The translations under genes were made by a program, and so were the position numbers. From an uncultured Lachnospiraceae bacterium (lineage in GTDB: Bacteria; Bacillota; Clostridia; Lachnospirales; Lachnospiraceae), in NCBI GenBank assembly GCA_947575805.1, contig CANPOY010000021.1:1-46730 (forward strand): 46,730 nucleotides of DNA. Reading direction: 5' to 3'. Below the pieces are notes generated by a model that was not told where the DNA came from, did not search any database, and saw only the letters and a program-made list of their open reading frames with translations. This document shows positions 15,569-23,778 of the stretch, one piece after another (position 1 is the first letter of the stretch; every line of letters starts with the position of its first letter).

Positions 15569-18364
15569 CTACAGAACTTCCTCTATCAACTGTTCAAATT
15601 GCTCGGGACTCATTAATATTTTTCTGGGTTTCGTGCCCTCACCCTTATCCACAACTCCGTATTCGCAAAGCTGGTCCATGATCCTGGCAGCACGGTTGAA
15701 GCCGATCTTTAAAAGCCTCTGCAGGGCGCCGATGGATGCCTTGTCCTGCTCAATAATGAATTTCCCGGCCTTTTCAAAGAATTCGTCCAGATCTGAAGCG
15801 CCGTCCAAAGAACTGCCACCGCCACTTCCTATGTTCAGGATCTTCTCTTCCACCTCTTCCGCATAAACATTGCCCAACGCCTGGTTTTTCAAATAGTCGA
15901 CCACGTCCGAAACTTCCTTATCCGACACAAAGGCTCCCTGGATACGGGCAGGCTTGGAATAACCCTGGGGGTAAAAGAGCATATCTCCTTTTCCCAGCAG
16001 CTTTTCCGCTCCGTTCATATCAAGTATGGTACGGGAATCCACGCCGCTGGAAACCGCAAATGCCACCCTGCTGGGCATATTTGCTTTGATCAGGCCGGTG
16101 ATAACATCCACGCTGGGCCGCTGGGTAGCTATAATCAAGTGAATACCTGCCGCTCGTGCCAGCTGAGCCAGCCGGCAGATAGATTCCTCCACTTCTCCCG
16201 GGCAAACCATCATCAGATCGGCAAGCTCATCCACTATAATAACAATCTGTGGCATTTTTGCAGGCGCTTGTTCGTCACCGCCCTCCCGCATGGATTCCAC
16301 CTTTTTGTTATAGCCCTTCAAATCCCTTACATTATAGTCCGCAAACCTGCGGTAACGATCCTCCATTTCCGACACGCCCCAGTGCAACGCGGCGGAAGCC
16401 TTCTTGGGATCCGTGACCACCGGTATCAGCAGATGAGGAATGCCGTTATACACACTCAGCTCCACGACCTTGGGATCCACCATGATCAGCTTGACATCAT
16501 TCGGATGAGCCTTGTACAGGATACTCATGATCAGCGTATTGATACATACGGACTTACCGGAGCCCGTTGAGCCGGCGATCAGCATATGCGGCATCTTGGC
16601 GATATCCGACACCACCGTCTGCCCGGCAATATCCTTTCCCACTGCAAAGGCAAGATTGGAGGAAAACTCCTTAAATTCTTTGCATTCCAGTAAATCCCGC
16701 AGCGCTACGGTCATATTTTCTTTATTGGGCACCTCGATACCGATAGCCGCCTTCCCCGGAATCGGCGCTTCAATTCGAATGTCGGTAGCCGCCAGATTCA
16801 GCTTAATATCATCCGTAAGGCCTACAATCTTCGATACCTTGACCCCCTGCTCAGGCTGCAGCTCGTACCTTGTTACGCTGGGTCCCTGACTGATGTCCGT
16901 AATGGTAACCCGCACACCGAAGGTATTCAGCGTCTGCTGCAGGTGCATGGCAGTCTCCTTCAGCTCCTTCGTGGAATCTCCAGTAGCGGCCAATCCTTTC
17001 TGCAGCAGTGACAGAGGCGGGAACATATACTTCTGTGGATCCTTTTTCTTTGGCGCTTCCGATACCGCAGGCCGTTCCTGTACACCGGGACGTTCAGATA
17101 CCGCTTCCGTCACCGAGGATCGGGGCGGCTCCTCGCCAATCCCTTCCTTATGGATTCGAATAGGCTGCAAAGGATTCTCCTGCACGGCAGATTCCCTTAC
17201 GCTCCGCTCCGGCTCTGCCGCTCCCCATATAGGCTCTGCCGACTCTCCGTACGGCTCGTCTGCCGCTTCCGGCTCGTCCAATTGACCCGGCTCTTCCGGA
17301 ATCACCTCGTTTAGGGACACCTGGTGCATACTTCTGATGCGTACCTTTTCAAAATCAAACTCAGCCGACGCCGGCTGTTCCTGTTCCAGCTCCCATTGAC
17401 CGGACAGCTCCTGTTCAGGCTGATCGTATTCCCCGGAATCCTCCGAAAACACAATCTCATGTATGTCGTCCCGATGGCCCTGCTCTTCCGGCCTCGTCAA
17501 CGTAGTATCCAGCATAACACCGGAGACCCTTTTTTCCATACGAAGAATCTTTTCGTTCTCCTTTACTTCCGCTTTCAGTCTGCGCTGCTCTTCCTGTTCC
17601 AGCCGTTTCAGCCGGGCGCCTTCCCTGCGTCGTTCCGCATCCTCCTTACGGCGCTCCGCATCTTCCCTGCGCTGTTCGGCCAGCTCTCTGCGGCGCTCCG
17701 CATCTTCTCTGGACAGCTCACGGACACGGCTTCCTCCCTCTCTGACGCTTTTTAACAGGGATCTCTCTGTCAGCAGGATCAGGCTCACCACCGAAAAAAG
17801 CAGGATCACCAGCACCGTCCCGATTGTCCCCAGGTAATGTTTGAGAAAGAAACTGACGCTGCCTCCCAGCACGCCTCCGCCGCTTCTTGCATCCCGGCAG
17901 TTTTCATAGAGTTCCTTTATACTGTACTTATCCATTTCACCGCCGCCCTGGACAATCAGGTCGCATACGGCTCCCAGCATGATAAACAGCACAATGCCCG
18001 CTATCATCTTTCTCAATGCGTTTGGATTTCCCTCATTGGCAAACCAGAATGACACCGCAAGAAACAGAATTGCCGGCGCCACATATGCCGTAAAGCCGAA
18101 TACACCAAAAAGGAAACCGCTGACCGCGTCTCCCGCTGGTCCGATTATGCCAAAGTTACAGCAGAACAAAATAACCATGAAAACAAAAAGCACGATCAAC
18201 CCGATCTCGTGGAGCAGCGCACCGTCTCCCGCCTCCCGCTGCAGGTTATCCGCCTTTTTTTCCGATTTGTTATTTCTGCTGCCGTTTCTGCTGCCCGTCT
18301 TTGTACTTCCGTAATTTCTTCCGCTTCTTGAAGATGATGTCCTTCTGCCGGTCGAAGCTGCCAT
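15569..18364 (-). CDS. ftsK: FtsK/SpoIIIE-family DNA translocase
   Basis: The 931-residue protein has a basic N-terminus, four membrane segments (about 53-70, 82-108, 118-138, 165-198), and a long charged linker with repeated RREDAERR units (about 205-300). Its motor has Walker [11 protein letters not shown] near 597 and Walker [14 protein letters not shown] near 705. The C-terminal gamma winged helix (about 870-925, [23 protein letters not shown]) reads KOPS/SRS-like sequences. It pumps chromosomal DNA through the division or sporulation septum as a hexamer. Whether it acts as FtsK or SpoIIIE cannot be told from sequence. The promoter lies inside the end of the upstream S26 peptidase gene, so expression can be independent of it. 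Confidence 0.95.
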   Translation of the reverse strand: MAASTGRRTSSSRSGRNYGSTKTGSRNGSRNNKSEKKADNLQREAGDGALLHEIGLIVLFVFMVILFCCNFGIIGPAGDAVSGFLFGVFGFTAYVAPAILFLAVSFWFANEGNPNALRKMIAGIVLFIMLGAVCDLIVQGGGEMDKYSIKELYENCRDARSGGGVLGGSVSFFLKHYLGTIGTVLVILLFSVVSLILLTERSLLKSVREGGSRVRELSREDAERRRELAEQRREDAERRKEDAERRREGARLKRLEQEEQRRLKAEVKENEKILRMEKRVSGVMLDTTLTRPEEQGHRDDIHEIVFSEDSGEYDQPEQELSGQWELEQEQPASAEFDFEKVRIRSMHQVSLNEVIPEEPGQLDEPEAADEPYGESAEPIWGAAEPERSVRESAVQENPLQPIRIHKEGIGEEPPRSSVTEAVSERPGVQERPAVSEAPKKKDPQKYMFPPLSLLQKGLAATGDSTKELKETAMHLQQTLNTFGVRVTITDISQGPSVTRYELQPEQGVKVSKIVGLTDDIKLNLAATDIRIEAPIPGKAAIGIEVPNKENMTVALRDLLECKEFKEFSSNLAFAVGKDIAGQTVVSDIAKMPHMLIAGSTGSGKSVCINTLIMSILYKAHPNDVKLIMVDPKVVELSVYNGIPHLLIPVVTDPKKASAALHWGVSEMEDRYRRFADYNVRDLKGYNKKVESMREGGDEQAPAKMPQIVIIVDELADLMMVCPGEVEESICRLAQLARAAGIHLIIATQRPSVDVITGLIKANMPSRVAFAVSSGVDSRTILDMNGAEKLLGKGDMLFYPQGYSKPARIQGAFVSDKEVSDVVDYLKNQALGNVYAEEVEEKILNIGSGGGSSLDGASDLDEFFEKAGKFIIEQDKASIGALQRLLKIGFNRAARIMDQLCEYGVVDKGEGTKPRKILMSPEQFEQLIEEVL

Positions 18365-18402
18365 GTGTCATCATACCCCTCTTACTCAATTCGTCTTCGC
18401 TC

Positions 18403-18431
18403 ATTATACCATTATTGGGACGACTTGTCAC
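18403..18431 (-). promoter_or_regulatory. Promoter of ftsK/spoIIIE
   Basis: The minus strand shows -35 GTGACA (18426-18431), a 17-bp spacer and a perfect -10 TATAAT (18403-18408) with an extended TGG before it. It overlaps the last codons of the peptidase gene and lies 38 bases before the ftsK start, separating the housekeeping gene from the export cluster upstream. Confidence 0.75.
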
Positions 18432-18903
18432 CACTCTTTCTGTTTTTCGAACACATGTTTTTTATTCTCTTCAGTATTTTCTTCATTCCGGCCATTAGAT
18501 TTGATAAAAACGGCCGAAAAGGCCGAAGGAAAAGCCATACGGCCGCGGGCAGCCGATAGAGTGGATTTCTCACAGAAAAGCTCTTGCCTCTGCGTATCAC
18601 CTGATATAATATTCCTTTGATTTGTTCTTCCTTCAAGGGTCCTTCTATCTCACTCTGGTTATCCCCCACCATATAAAAGCTGTCTTCCCTGCGTTTCCAG
18701 ATGCGGTGCAGCACTAAAATACTTCCTTCCCTGCGATACAGGACTACGTCTCCCCTCCTTAACCTCCGCCCTCCTGTGGGTGTGATCACCGCCTCGTCCC
18801 TGCCGGGCACAAACAGGGGATACATACTGTAGCCCTGGGGATGAATCCGTATGCTTTTCCCCTCCGCCAGCAGAGCCTCTATATCGATTCCTTTGTTCTC
18901 CAT
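18412..18903 (-). CDS. S26-family (signal peptidase-like) peptidase of Ser-His type
   Basis: The 163-residue protein carries the signal peptidase boxes: GYSMYPLF with the nucleophile Ser26, RRGDVVLYRR, LVLHRI with His66 where bacterial type I enzymes have Lys, and VGDNQSEIEGP. Ser-His is the SipW/archaeal/ER-type arrangement. There is no N-terminal membrane anchor; a hydrophobic stretch near 113-137 (NPLYRLPAAVWLFLRPF) may hold it to the membrane instead. It follows the ABC exporter by 24 bases and has its own RBS (TGGAGGATGACGG). The position suggests that it cleaves the leaders of the three small proteins exported from this locus, which is an inference. The alternative is a generic SipW-like peptidase. 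Confidence 0.85.
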   Translation of the reverse strand: MENKGIDIEALLAEGKSIRIHPQGYSMYPLFVPGRDEAVITPTGGRRLRRGDVVLYRREGSILVLHRIWKRREDSFYMVGDNQSEIEGPLKEEQIKGILYQVIRRGKSFSVRNPLYRLPAAVWLFLRPFRPFLSNLMAGMKKILKRIKNMCSKNRKSGDKSSQ

Positions 18904-18927
18904 CCGTCATCCTCCAAAAATCCCTAT

Positions 18928-20694
18928 CTAGAAATCCCGCACCATCTCCTCAATCTCCTCCCTGCTTAAACGGACGCATTGCCTGTTCCGTATTGCATAG
19001 ACCCTGGTACAGGCCTCAAGCACCGTGGGCCGATGGGTGGTCACAATACAAGTGCGGGGGTATGAATCCTGCATAATATTGCGCAGCACCCTCCGTTCCG
19101 TAGCCACATCCAGCGCGGAGGTAGCCTCATCCAACAGCAAAATGGGGGATTTACGAATCAGCGAACGGGCGATGGAGAACCGCTGGGCCTGTCCCTCCGA
19201 AAAGCCGCCCCCCCGCTCCTTGATCTCGCTTTTAATCCCATCCGGCAGCTTCTCCACAAAATCCCAGGCACAAGCAAGCTTCAGGGCCTCAATGATTTCT
19301 TCGTCAGAAGCATCCTCCTTCACGTTGCGCATATTTTCTGCAATGGTTCCGGAGAACATGGTATTCCCCTGGGGTACATAGGAAAAGAGCTTTCTGGTCG
19401 AAGGCGTCAGCTCCATCCTGTCCTCCCCGGAATAAACACAGATACTTCCGTCATCGGGTGCAATCAGTGCCAGAAGCAGCCTGAGCAGAGTGGTCTTTCC
19501 CTCCCCGGAGGGCCCGACCAGCGCAATTATCTCATGAGGATTGGCCTCAATGGACGCTCCCGCAAACACCGGCTCCCCGCCCTGGTAAGCATAACTTACA
19601 TCGGCCAGCCGGACAGACACCCCGTCCGTCCTGTGCCGGTCTCTGAATTCTGCCGCCGCCTCATCCTGGGTATAATCCTCCTGAGGCATTTCCACAATAT
19701 CCATCAGACGCCCCGCCGAGGTAGTCAGACTGATAACCGAGGGCACCAGGGAGGTCAGGTTATGCAGTGTGCCTGTCAAAGTGCCAGACAGGCTTAAAAA
19801 CAAAGTCATGGTGCCATAGTCAATCGCCCCGCTCCATACCCGGTAAATACCCCAGCCGTAAGCGCCATAGGAAACCAGCATGGAAACCACGGACATCAGC
19901 AGGGAAGTCCCCATGGACATCCTCTGGAATTCCAGGCGCATACTGATATAGTCCGCCTGAAGACGTTTTAATTTACTCGTATAAAAAGGGATCAAATCAA
20001 AGGCCTTGATGGTCTGTATATTGGAAAAGGTCTCCTGGTTAAAACCGGACATCTTTGCCCCCATGGCCGCACTGCGCTTATTATTGTTTACCATACGCTT
20101 CATAAGGGTCCTGGACAGCAGCAGGCTCACAGGCATCCCCAGAAATGCAAAAACGGCAAAAGACACGTCATTGACTACCACCACTATGAAAGCGCTGATA
20201 AACCGGAACAGATAAATGATCAGATTGGGGACAAAATTCAGAACTCCGTTGGAAATATTGGAAGCATCACTGCTCCAGCGTGTCAGCAGGTCTCCTGTAT
20301 GATACCTGGTCAGAGATTCCCAATCCGTCACCAGTATTTTCGAAAAAATATCGGATTTAATCTCCGCATCCACCTTCATACCGATCCAGGAAGAGGCATA
20401 ATTTGAAATCTGGTTCATTACGGTACTGCCGATGCCCAAGCCAATCATGGCCGCAAAGGTCTTCACTACCGCTCCCCCCCGGTAGCCTGTAATGATATTT
20501 ACCAAATCCCTGGAAACAAAGCCGGACAGCAGGGCTACCACCGTTCCCGTCAGCCCCAACAGCGTGTAAAGGATCATCGCCAGCCAATAACGGCGGGCAT
20601 ACTCATAGATCCATTTTGTCTGCCTCAGCATCTCCTGAAGACGCCCGGCCTTAATGCGTCCCATATAAAATTGTGCCCGTTCCTTAATACTCAT
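18928..20694 (-). CDS. ABC exporter (fused membrane and ATPase domains) of the leader-tagged protein cluster
   Basis: This 588-residue half-transporter has a six-helix membrane domain (about 30-310) and a C-terminal ATPase. Walker A is LVGPSGEGKTTLLR near 386-399, the signature is FSEGQAQRFSIARSL (a variant of LSGGQ) near 498-512, Walker B is ILLLDEATSALD, and the switch His is in VTTHRPT. It should act as a homodimer exporting a substrate. It lacks the N-terminal C39 peptidase domain of bacteriocin exporters, so any leader must be removed by another enzyme; the S26 peptidase is the next gene. It lies just after a strong terminator downstream of precursor 1. RBS AGAGGG. Confidence 0.92.
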   Translation of the reverse strand: MSIKERAQFYMGRIKAGRLQEMLRQTKWIYEYARRYWLAMILYTLLGLTGTVVALLSGFVSRDLVNIITGYRGGAVVKTFAAMIGLGIGSTVMNQISNYASSWIGMKVDAEIKSDIFSKILVTDWESLTRYHTGDLLTRWSSDASNISNGVLNFVPNLIIYLFRFISAFIVVVVNDVSFAVFAFLGMPVSLLLSRTLMKRMVNNNKRSAAMGAKMSGFNQETFSNIQTIKAFDLIPFYTSKLKRLQADYISMRLEFQRMSMGTSLLMSVVSMLVSYGAYGWGIYRVWSGAIDYGTMTLFLSLSGTLTGTLHNLTSLVPSVISLTTSAGRLMDIVEMPQEDYTQDEAAAEFRDRHRTDGVSVRLADVSYAYQGGEPVFAGASIEANPHEIIALVGPSGEGKTTLLRLLLALIAPDDGSICVYSGEDRMELTPSTRKLFSYVPQGNTMFSGTIAENMRNVKEDASDEEIIEALKLACAWDFVEKLPDGIKSEIKERGGGFSEGQAQRFSIARSLIRKSPILLLDEATSALDVATERRVLRNIMQDSYPRTCIVTTHRPTVLEACTRVYAIRNRQCVRLSREEIEEMVRDF

Positions 20695-20712
20695 GCCGGA
20701 TTCCCTCTCGAA

Positions 20713-20750
20713 AAAACAGCATTACCTCTCTTAAGGGGTAATGCTGTTTT
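20713..20750 (-). terminator. Strong hairpin with T-run between the precursor genes and the exporter
   Basis: Arms AAAACAGCATTACC (20713-20726) and GGTAATGCTGTTTT (20737-20750) pair perfectly over 14 bp, with 2 more pairs inward and a 6-base loop. On the minus strand the stem ends in TTTTTT. It lies 32 bases after the stop of precursor 1 and just before the exporter's RBS. The likely effect is abundant precursor message with reduced read-through into the exporter and peptidase. Confidence 0.85.
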
Positions 20751-20781
20751 CTATTTGTATTTCATGGACAGCTACCGGCGA

Positions 20782-21234
20782 TTAGTTGCCGTCAGCACCG
20801 TTGCCCTGTACATTTACGGTCTTGGTACAGGAGATACTGGAGCCTGTGCAGGTAATTGCCTTTGTTGTAGCTTCATCTGCCGCCTTCACCCATATCTTAA
20901 ACGTTGCATTATCACCGGATTGATAAGCATTGGCGTGCGAAGTACGGACAACGGTAGCCGTGCTGCCGCTGAAGGAACAGCTAAAATTCGATTCCGTATA
21001 CGCATCGGTAAGAGGACTGCTGAACGTCAGTGTCGTCGCCGAAGCAGTAGAGATATGCTGCACCGCATCGGAGTGAACAATCCTGACCTCAAAAACATGA
21101 TGGCTGCCATTCCAGTCCTGCACAGAATAAGGAGATACAGTCCAACAGTCTGCACTTCCTGCCCCGCTTGCCGCGTACACGCCCTCTGCCACATCCTCAT
21201 TTGCCAATACTACCGGCTTTTCATAATCTGTCAT
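20782..21234 (-). CDS. Leader-tagged small beta-rich protein 1 (candidate exported substrate)
   Basis: The 150-residue protein opens with MTDYEKPVVLAN and then EDVAEGVYAASGA, a 25-residue segment nearly identical in the next two genes. The cargo begins AGSADCWTVSPYSVQ. It is rich in Ser/Thr and beta-branched residues (TLTFSSPLT, SGDNATFKIWVK), has four cysteines (DCW, FSCSF, ITCTGSSISC), and looks like a small beta-sandwich. The N-terminus is acidic and lacks a hydrophobic core, so it is not a Sec signal; export by the ABC transporter next door and cleavage near ASGA are inferred. The start at 21234 has AGGAG just upstream; the longer frame to 21285 runs into the promoter. No known family is recognised. 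Confidence 0.8.
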   Translation of the reverse strand: MTDYEKPVVLANEDVAEGVYAASGAGSADCWTVSPYSVQDWNGSHHVFEVRIVHSDAVQHISTASATTLTFSSPLTDAYTESNFSCSFSGSTATVVRTSHANAYQSGDNATFKIWVKAADEATTKAITCTGSSISCTKTVNVQGNGADGN

Positions 21235-21274
21235 TTCCGCTTCTCCTTTCTTATGCTGCTTTCCTCCTGCCGGA

Positions 21275-21304
21275 GTTCTAAACACAGCATATAGAAATTG
21301 TCAA
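21275..21304 (-). promoter_or_regulatory. Probable promoter of precursor 1
   Basis: The minus strand has a perfect -35 TTGACA (21299-21304), an 18-bp spacer and -10 TAGAAC (21275-21280, four of six matches). It lies between precursor 2's stop and precursor 1's RBS, so precursor 1 can be expressed on its own. Confidence 0.5.
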
Positions 21305-21332
21305 AATAGCCGCAAACCATTTGAAATTATCT

Positions 21333-21749
21333 TTAATGCTGGCCGCAATTATAATTACAGGAAAGCACAGCACCGGTAACGGACAAACCCGCATCGGCCT
21401 CAACTATCACATCGCCCAGGCCTATATTATCGTAAGCATTGTTATGGTACGCATAGGAAATGCTGATACTTGATGTTCCATCGCCTCCTGACAGGCCTCC
21501 GTTGGAGCCCTTATACGTCACCGCCTGGTTAAAGTACAAGGTCAGCACCTGCACTCCGCTGTGGTGACCGTCTCCTGCTGCATGAACGCCATCCACCTGA
21601 ATACGGAAATCCCCTCTGCCTGTCTCAGGCGCCTGATGAATATATGCCGAAACAGTATAGCAATCTCCTCCGCCTGCACCGCTTGCCGCGTAGACACCTT
21701 CGGCAATTTCCTCGTTTGCCAGCACTATCGGCTTTTCGTAATTTGTCAT
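21333..21749 (-). CDS. Leader-tagged small beta-rich protein 2 (candidate exported substrate)
   Basis: The 138-residue protein opens MTNYEKPIVLAN then EEIAEGVYAASGA, matching precursors 1 and 3. The cargo (AGGGDCYTVSAYIHQ...) aligns with that of precursor 1: DCxTVSxY, a TLxF strand followed by a short turn and T, an HxNAY motif, and a cysteine-containing C-terminal strand (LSCNYNCGQH). It is rich in Gly/Asp turns and His. Three cysteines are present. The ATG at 21749 is preceded by GGAGAGGGT. There is no Sec-type signal, sortase motif or membrane helix. It appears to be a paralogue whose leader is held constant while the cargo varies. Function is unknown. Confidence 0.8.
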   Translation of the reverse strand: MTNYEKPIVLANEEIAEGVYAASGAGGGDCYTVSAYIHQAPETGRGDFRIQVDGVHAAGDGHHSGVQVLTLYFNQAVTYKGSNGGLSGGDGTSSISISYAYHNNAYDNIGLGDVIVEADAGLSVTGAVLSCNYNCGQH

Positions 21750-21828
21750 TACTACCCTCTCCTTCCCCTTTCCTGTTCTTTTAATTCCGTTTTGTTTTCT
21801 TTATGCCGATCCCTATTATGTTATGACC

Positions 21829-21857
21829 ATCGTATCACAATGCGAAGGAAAAAACAA
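21829..21857 (-). promoter_or_regulatory. Promoter of precursor 2
   Basis: The minus strand has -35 TTGTTT (21852-21857), a 17-bp spacer and -10 TACGAT (21829-21834) with an extended TGA immediately before it. It lies 80 bases before the start codon of precursor 2, downstream of the terminator of precursor 3. Confidence 0.6.
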
Positions 21858-21888
21858 TAGCTTTTTAACCGTTTTCTACTATAAAACG

Positions 21889-21924
21889 ATAAAAGCATTC
21901 CTCTATATAAAGGAATGCTTTTAT
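21889..21924. terminator. Hairpin terminator after precursor 3
   Basis: Perfect 14-bp arms ATAAAAGCATTCCT (21889-21902) and AGGAATGCTTTTAT (21911-21924) surround an 8-base loop. On the minus strand, T-rich sequence (CTTTTATCGTTTTATAG) forms the end of the stem and the tail. It ends the precursor 3 transcript 29 bases after its stop. Confidence 0.75.
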
Positions 21925-21952
21925 TTTCTGAAGTCTTAGTTTTTCTTTCGCA

Positions 21953-22378
21953 TCACTTGTTATTGACGGTAATCGCCTCGCTGCTGTAGCTTACCTCAAT
22001 CTCCACCGTTATGGACTGCCCGGCGCCTATCGTCCCGCCGCTGCCCGGCGTTATCGTAATGGTATTCCCGTTCAGGGACGCGGATGCCTGCCAGCTATTA
22101 TAAGTCTTTGCCGCAGTCGCCGTGCCGGAAGTAACCGAAACGGCGGCCGCCCATTCGTTCAGATCTTCGTTTCCACTGTTCTGTATCGTCACCTTATACG
22201 TGTTCACTTTATACCAGGCATTCCCCGCCGTACCGAGTTCCACCGTTGAAACCGATGCAGAATCGCTGCCGGCATCAGGCGAATCCGTCGCCCCCGGCAC
22301 AACAGCGCCGCTTGCCGCATAAACTCCCTCTGCCACTTCGTCATTTGCCACTACCAGCGGCTTCTCATAACCTACCAT
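21953..22378 (-). CDS. Leader-tagged small protein 3 with CBM2-like beta-sandwich cargo
   Basis: The 141-residue protein opens MVGYEKPLVVAN then DEVAEGVYAASGA, the shared leader. An Ala/Ser/Asp-rich linker (VVPGATDSPDAGSDSAS) follows, and the C-terminal domain of about 90 residues (YKVNTYKVTIQNSGNEDLNE..., SLNGNTITITPGSG, GAGQSITVEIEVSYS) has the strand pattern of a cellulose-binding (CBM2-type) Ig-like sandwich; no binding aromatics were verified. There are no cysteines, unlike precursors 1 and 2. The start at 22378 (AGGAGAG upstream) is preferred to the frame from 22411. The same leader on a clearly different cargo argues that the leader is a recognition tag. Confidence 0.8.
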   Translation of the reverse strand: MVGYEKPLVVANDEVAEGVYAASGAVVPGATDSPDAGSDSASVSTVELGTAGNAWYKVNTYKVTIQNSGNEDLNEWAAAVSVTSGTATAAKTYNSWQASASLNGNTITITPGSGGTIGAGQSITVEIEVSYSSEAITVNNK

Positions 22379-22436
22379 AGTTTCTCTCCTGCTTTCCCTG
22401 CAACTAAACAATTGATATACTGACTATTCCAGTAGC

Positions 22437-22465
22437 AGTTTAACATAATACCGCAAAAATGGCAA
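22437..22465 (-). promoter_or_regulatory. Promoter of precursor 3
   Basis: The minus strand shows -35 TTGCCA (22460-22465), a 17-bp spacer and -10 TAAACT (22437-22442). The start codon is 59 bases downstream. It stands back-to-back with the plus-strand promoter of the PqqD-HprK gene about 70 bases away. Confidence 0.6.
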
Positions 22466-22531
22466 TCCTTTTTTCGCAGGCGTTTACGGTTTCTTAATAC
22501 GCATGTAACTTTCTGCTGATGCAAAACATCC

Positions 22532-22560
22532 TTGCTATTTTCCGTGGGGAACAGTACAAT
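22532..22560 (+). promoter_or_regulatory. Promoter of the PqqD-HprK gene
   Basis: The plus strand shows -35 TTGCTA (22532-22537), a 17-bp spacer and -10 TACAAT (22555-22560). Transcription should begin near 22567, which rules out the upstream ATG at 22519 and supports the start at 22603. Confidence 0.65.
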
Positions 22561-22602
22561 AAAATCAGATTTGGTAAAAAACAGAAAAGGAATTCAGGGG
22601 CC

Positions 22603-23763
22603 ATGAGACAAAACAAAGAATATATGCTTTATAAAATAAACGGAATCCCGTACCTGCTGCCCTTCGGGCAGGGCATAGCCGATCTGCGGCGGGGTGTCAG
22701 GCTCAATGAAACCGGCGCATATGTATGGGATCTGCTTGCTGAAGAAATCTCGGAAGAAGAAGTCCTTGCCCGCTGTGCTTCCCATTTCCAGGCAGGCGAA
22801 AATGAACTTTCGAATCTTAAAACGGATATACTGCACTTTCTGACCCAGCTTAAGTTCGGGAGCATTGTGGAAGACACCCCCTGCCCTGCTCCGTCACACG
22901 CTTCTTTTCTGTATCTGGTCATTGGCGGACTGACAGTAAAGCTTTCCGGCCCCTCGGAGTATTTCTCCCCCGAATTTTCTTCCTTTGCTGCGGACAGCCC
23001 CGCATCAGATACGGCAGATCAGACCATTGAGCTTCGTCCCTGTCTTCCCGGATCACATCCTCTGGGGCGGGTTCTGCTTCGCAGCAGCCAGCTGATGGTC
23101 CTGGAAAACAAAGACGAATACGTCCTGATCTTTCCTTCTGCTGCCGCTCCCCTGGAAGCCCTGCTCTCTCCGGACGGTTCCAATGTCCTGATCCATGCTG
23201 CCGGAGTGCCTTCAGAGACCTTTGTAAAGGAGATTTTTCATGCAATCCGCCTCAGTTATCTCTTTCTTGCCCAGCAGAGAGGCCTGTTTGCCCTGCATTC
23301 CGCCTCTTTCCTGTACCGGGAGCATATCTGGCTGTTCTCCGGACATTCCGGTGCCGGCAAAAGCACCCATACCAATCTGTGGAGAACGCTCTGGCAGGTT
23401 CCCCTTATCAACGGAGACCTGAACCTTCTGGATATGAATGGATCCGTCCCCGCAGTACACGGCCTGCCCTGGTGCGGTACTTCCGAAGTGTCCACCCCGG
23501 GCGTCTGGCCCCTGGGAGGAATCATTTTCCTCAGGCAGGCTCCCTGCAATACCGTAGAACGGCTTTCGCCTGAGGAAAAGCATCTGTTGATCGCCCAACA
23601 CCTGATCTCCCCCACCTGGACAAAGGAGCAGGCCGTTCTGACCTTAAATGCCGCAGGAACGCTCTATCCCCGCATACTTGTCTGCCGTCTCTGCTGCACC
23701 AGGGATCCCGCTGCTGCCGAGACCATGCGTACAGCCATGGATCAATGGCTGGAGCGTGAGTAA
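22603..23763 (+). CDS. PqqD-like recognition domain fused to an HPr-kinase-like (HprK) P-loop kinase
   Basis: The 386-residue protein has an N-terminal PqqD-like winged domain (residues about 10-85: DLRRGVRLNETGAYVWDLLA, then FHFLTQL-type helix ILHFLTQL). This fold binds leader peptides in many RiPP pathways (RRE). The C-terminal half is HprK-like: P-loop FSGHSGAGKSTHTNLW near 244-259, INGDLNLLDM, and GLPWCGTSE. HprK-like enzymes in lasso-peptide loci phosphorylate precursor peptides. Here the obvious client is the three leader-tagged proteins, divergently encoded next door; this is inferred. The start at 22603 is set by the promoter, with AAAGG and AGGGG upstream. No radical SAM or cyclase accompanies it. 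Confidence 0.85.
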   Translation: MRQNKEYMLYKINGIPYLLPFGQGIADLRRGVRLNETGAYVWDLLAEEISEEEVLARCASHFQAGENELSNLKTDILHFLTQLKFGSIVEDTPCPAPSHASFLYLVIGGLTVKLSGPSEYFSPEFSSFAADSPASDTADQTIELRPCLPGSHPLGRVLLRSSQLMVLENKDEYVLIFPSAAAPLEALLSPDGSNVLIHAAGVPSETFVKEIFHAIRLSYLFLAQQRGLFALHSASFLYREHIWLFSGHSGAGKSTHTNLWRTLWQVPLINGDLNLLDMNGSVPAVHGLPWCGTSEVSTPGVWPLGGIIFLRQAPCNTVERLSPEEKHLLIAQHLISPTWTKEQAVLTLNAAGTLYPRILVCRLCCTRDPAAAETMRTAMDQWLERE

Positions 23764-23778
23764 GGGAAAATCCCTGTA

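Noticed and set aside
20671..21294. 207-codon plus-strand frame opposite precursor 1
   Set aside because: Runs through the terminator and antisense to precursor 1; no RBS.
20782..22378. Sec-dependent secreted proteins
   Set aside because: The N-termini are acidic and lack a positively charged n-region and hydrophobic core; VYAASGA alone is not a signal peptide.
23762..23775. AGGGA/TCCCT hairpin between the kinase and nucleotidyltransferase genes as terminator
   Set aside because: Only a 5-bp stem without a T-run on either strand.
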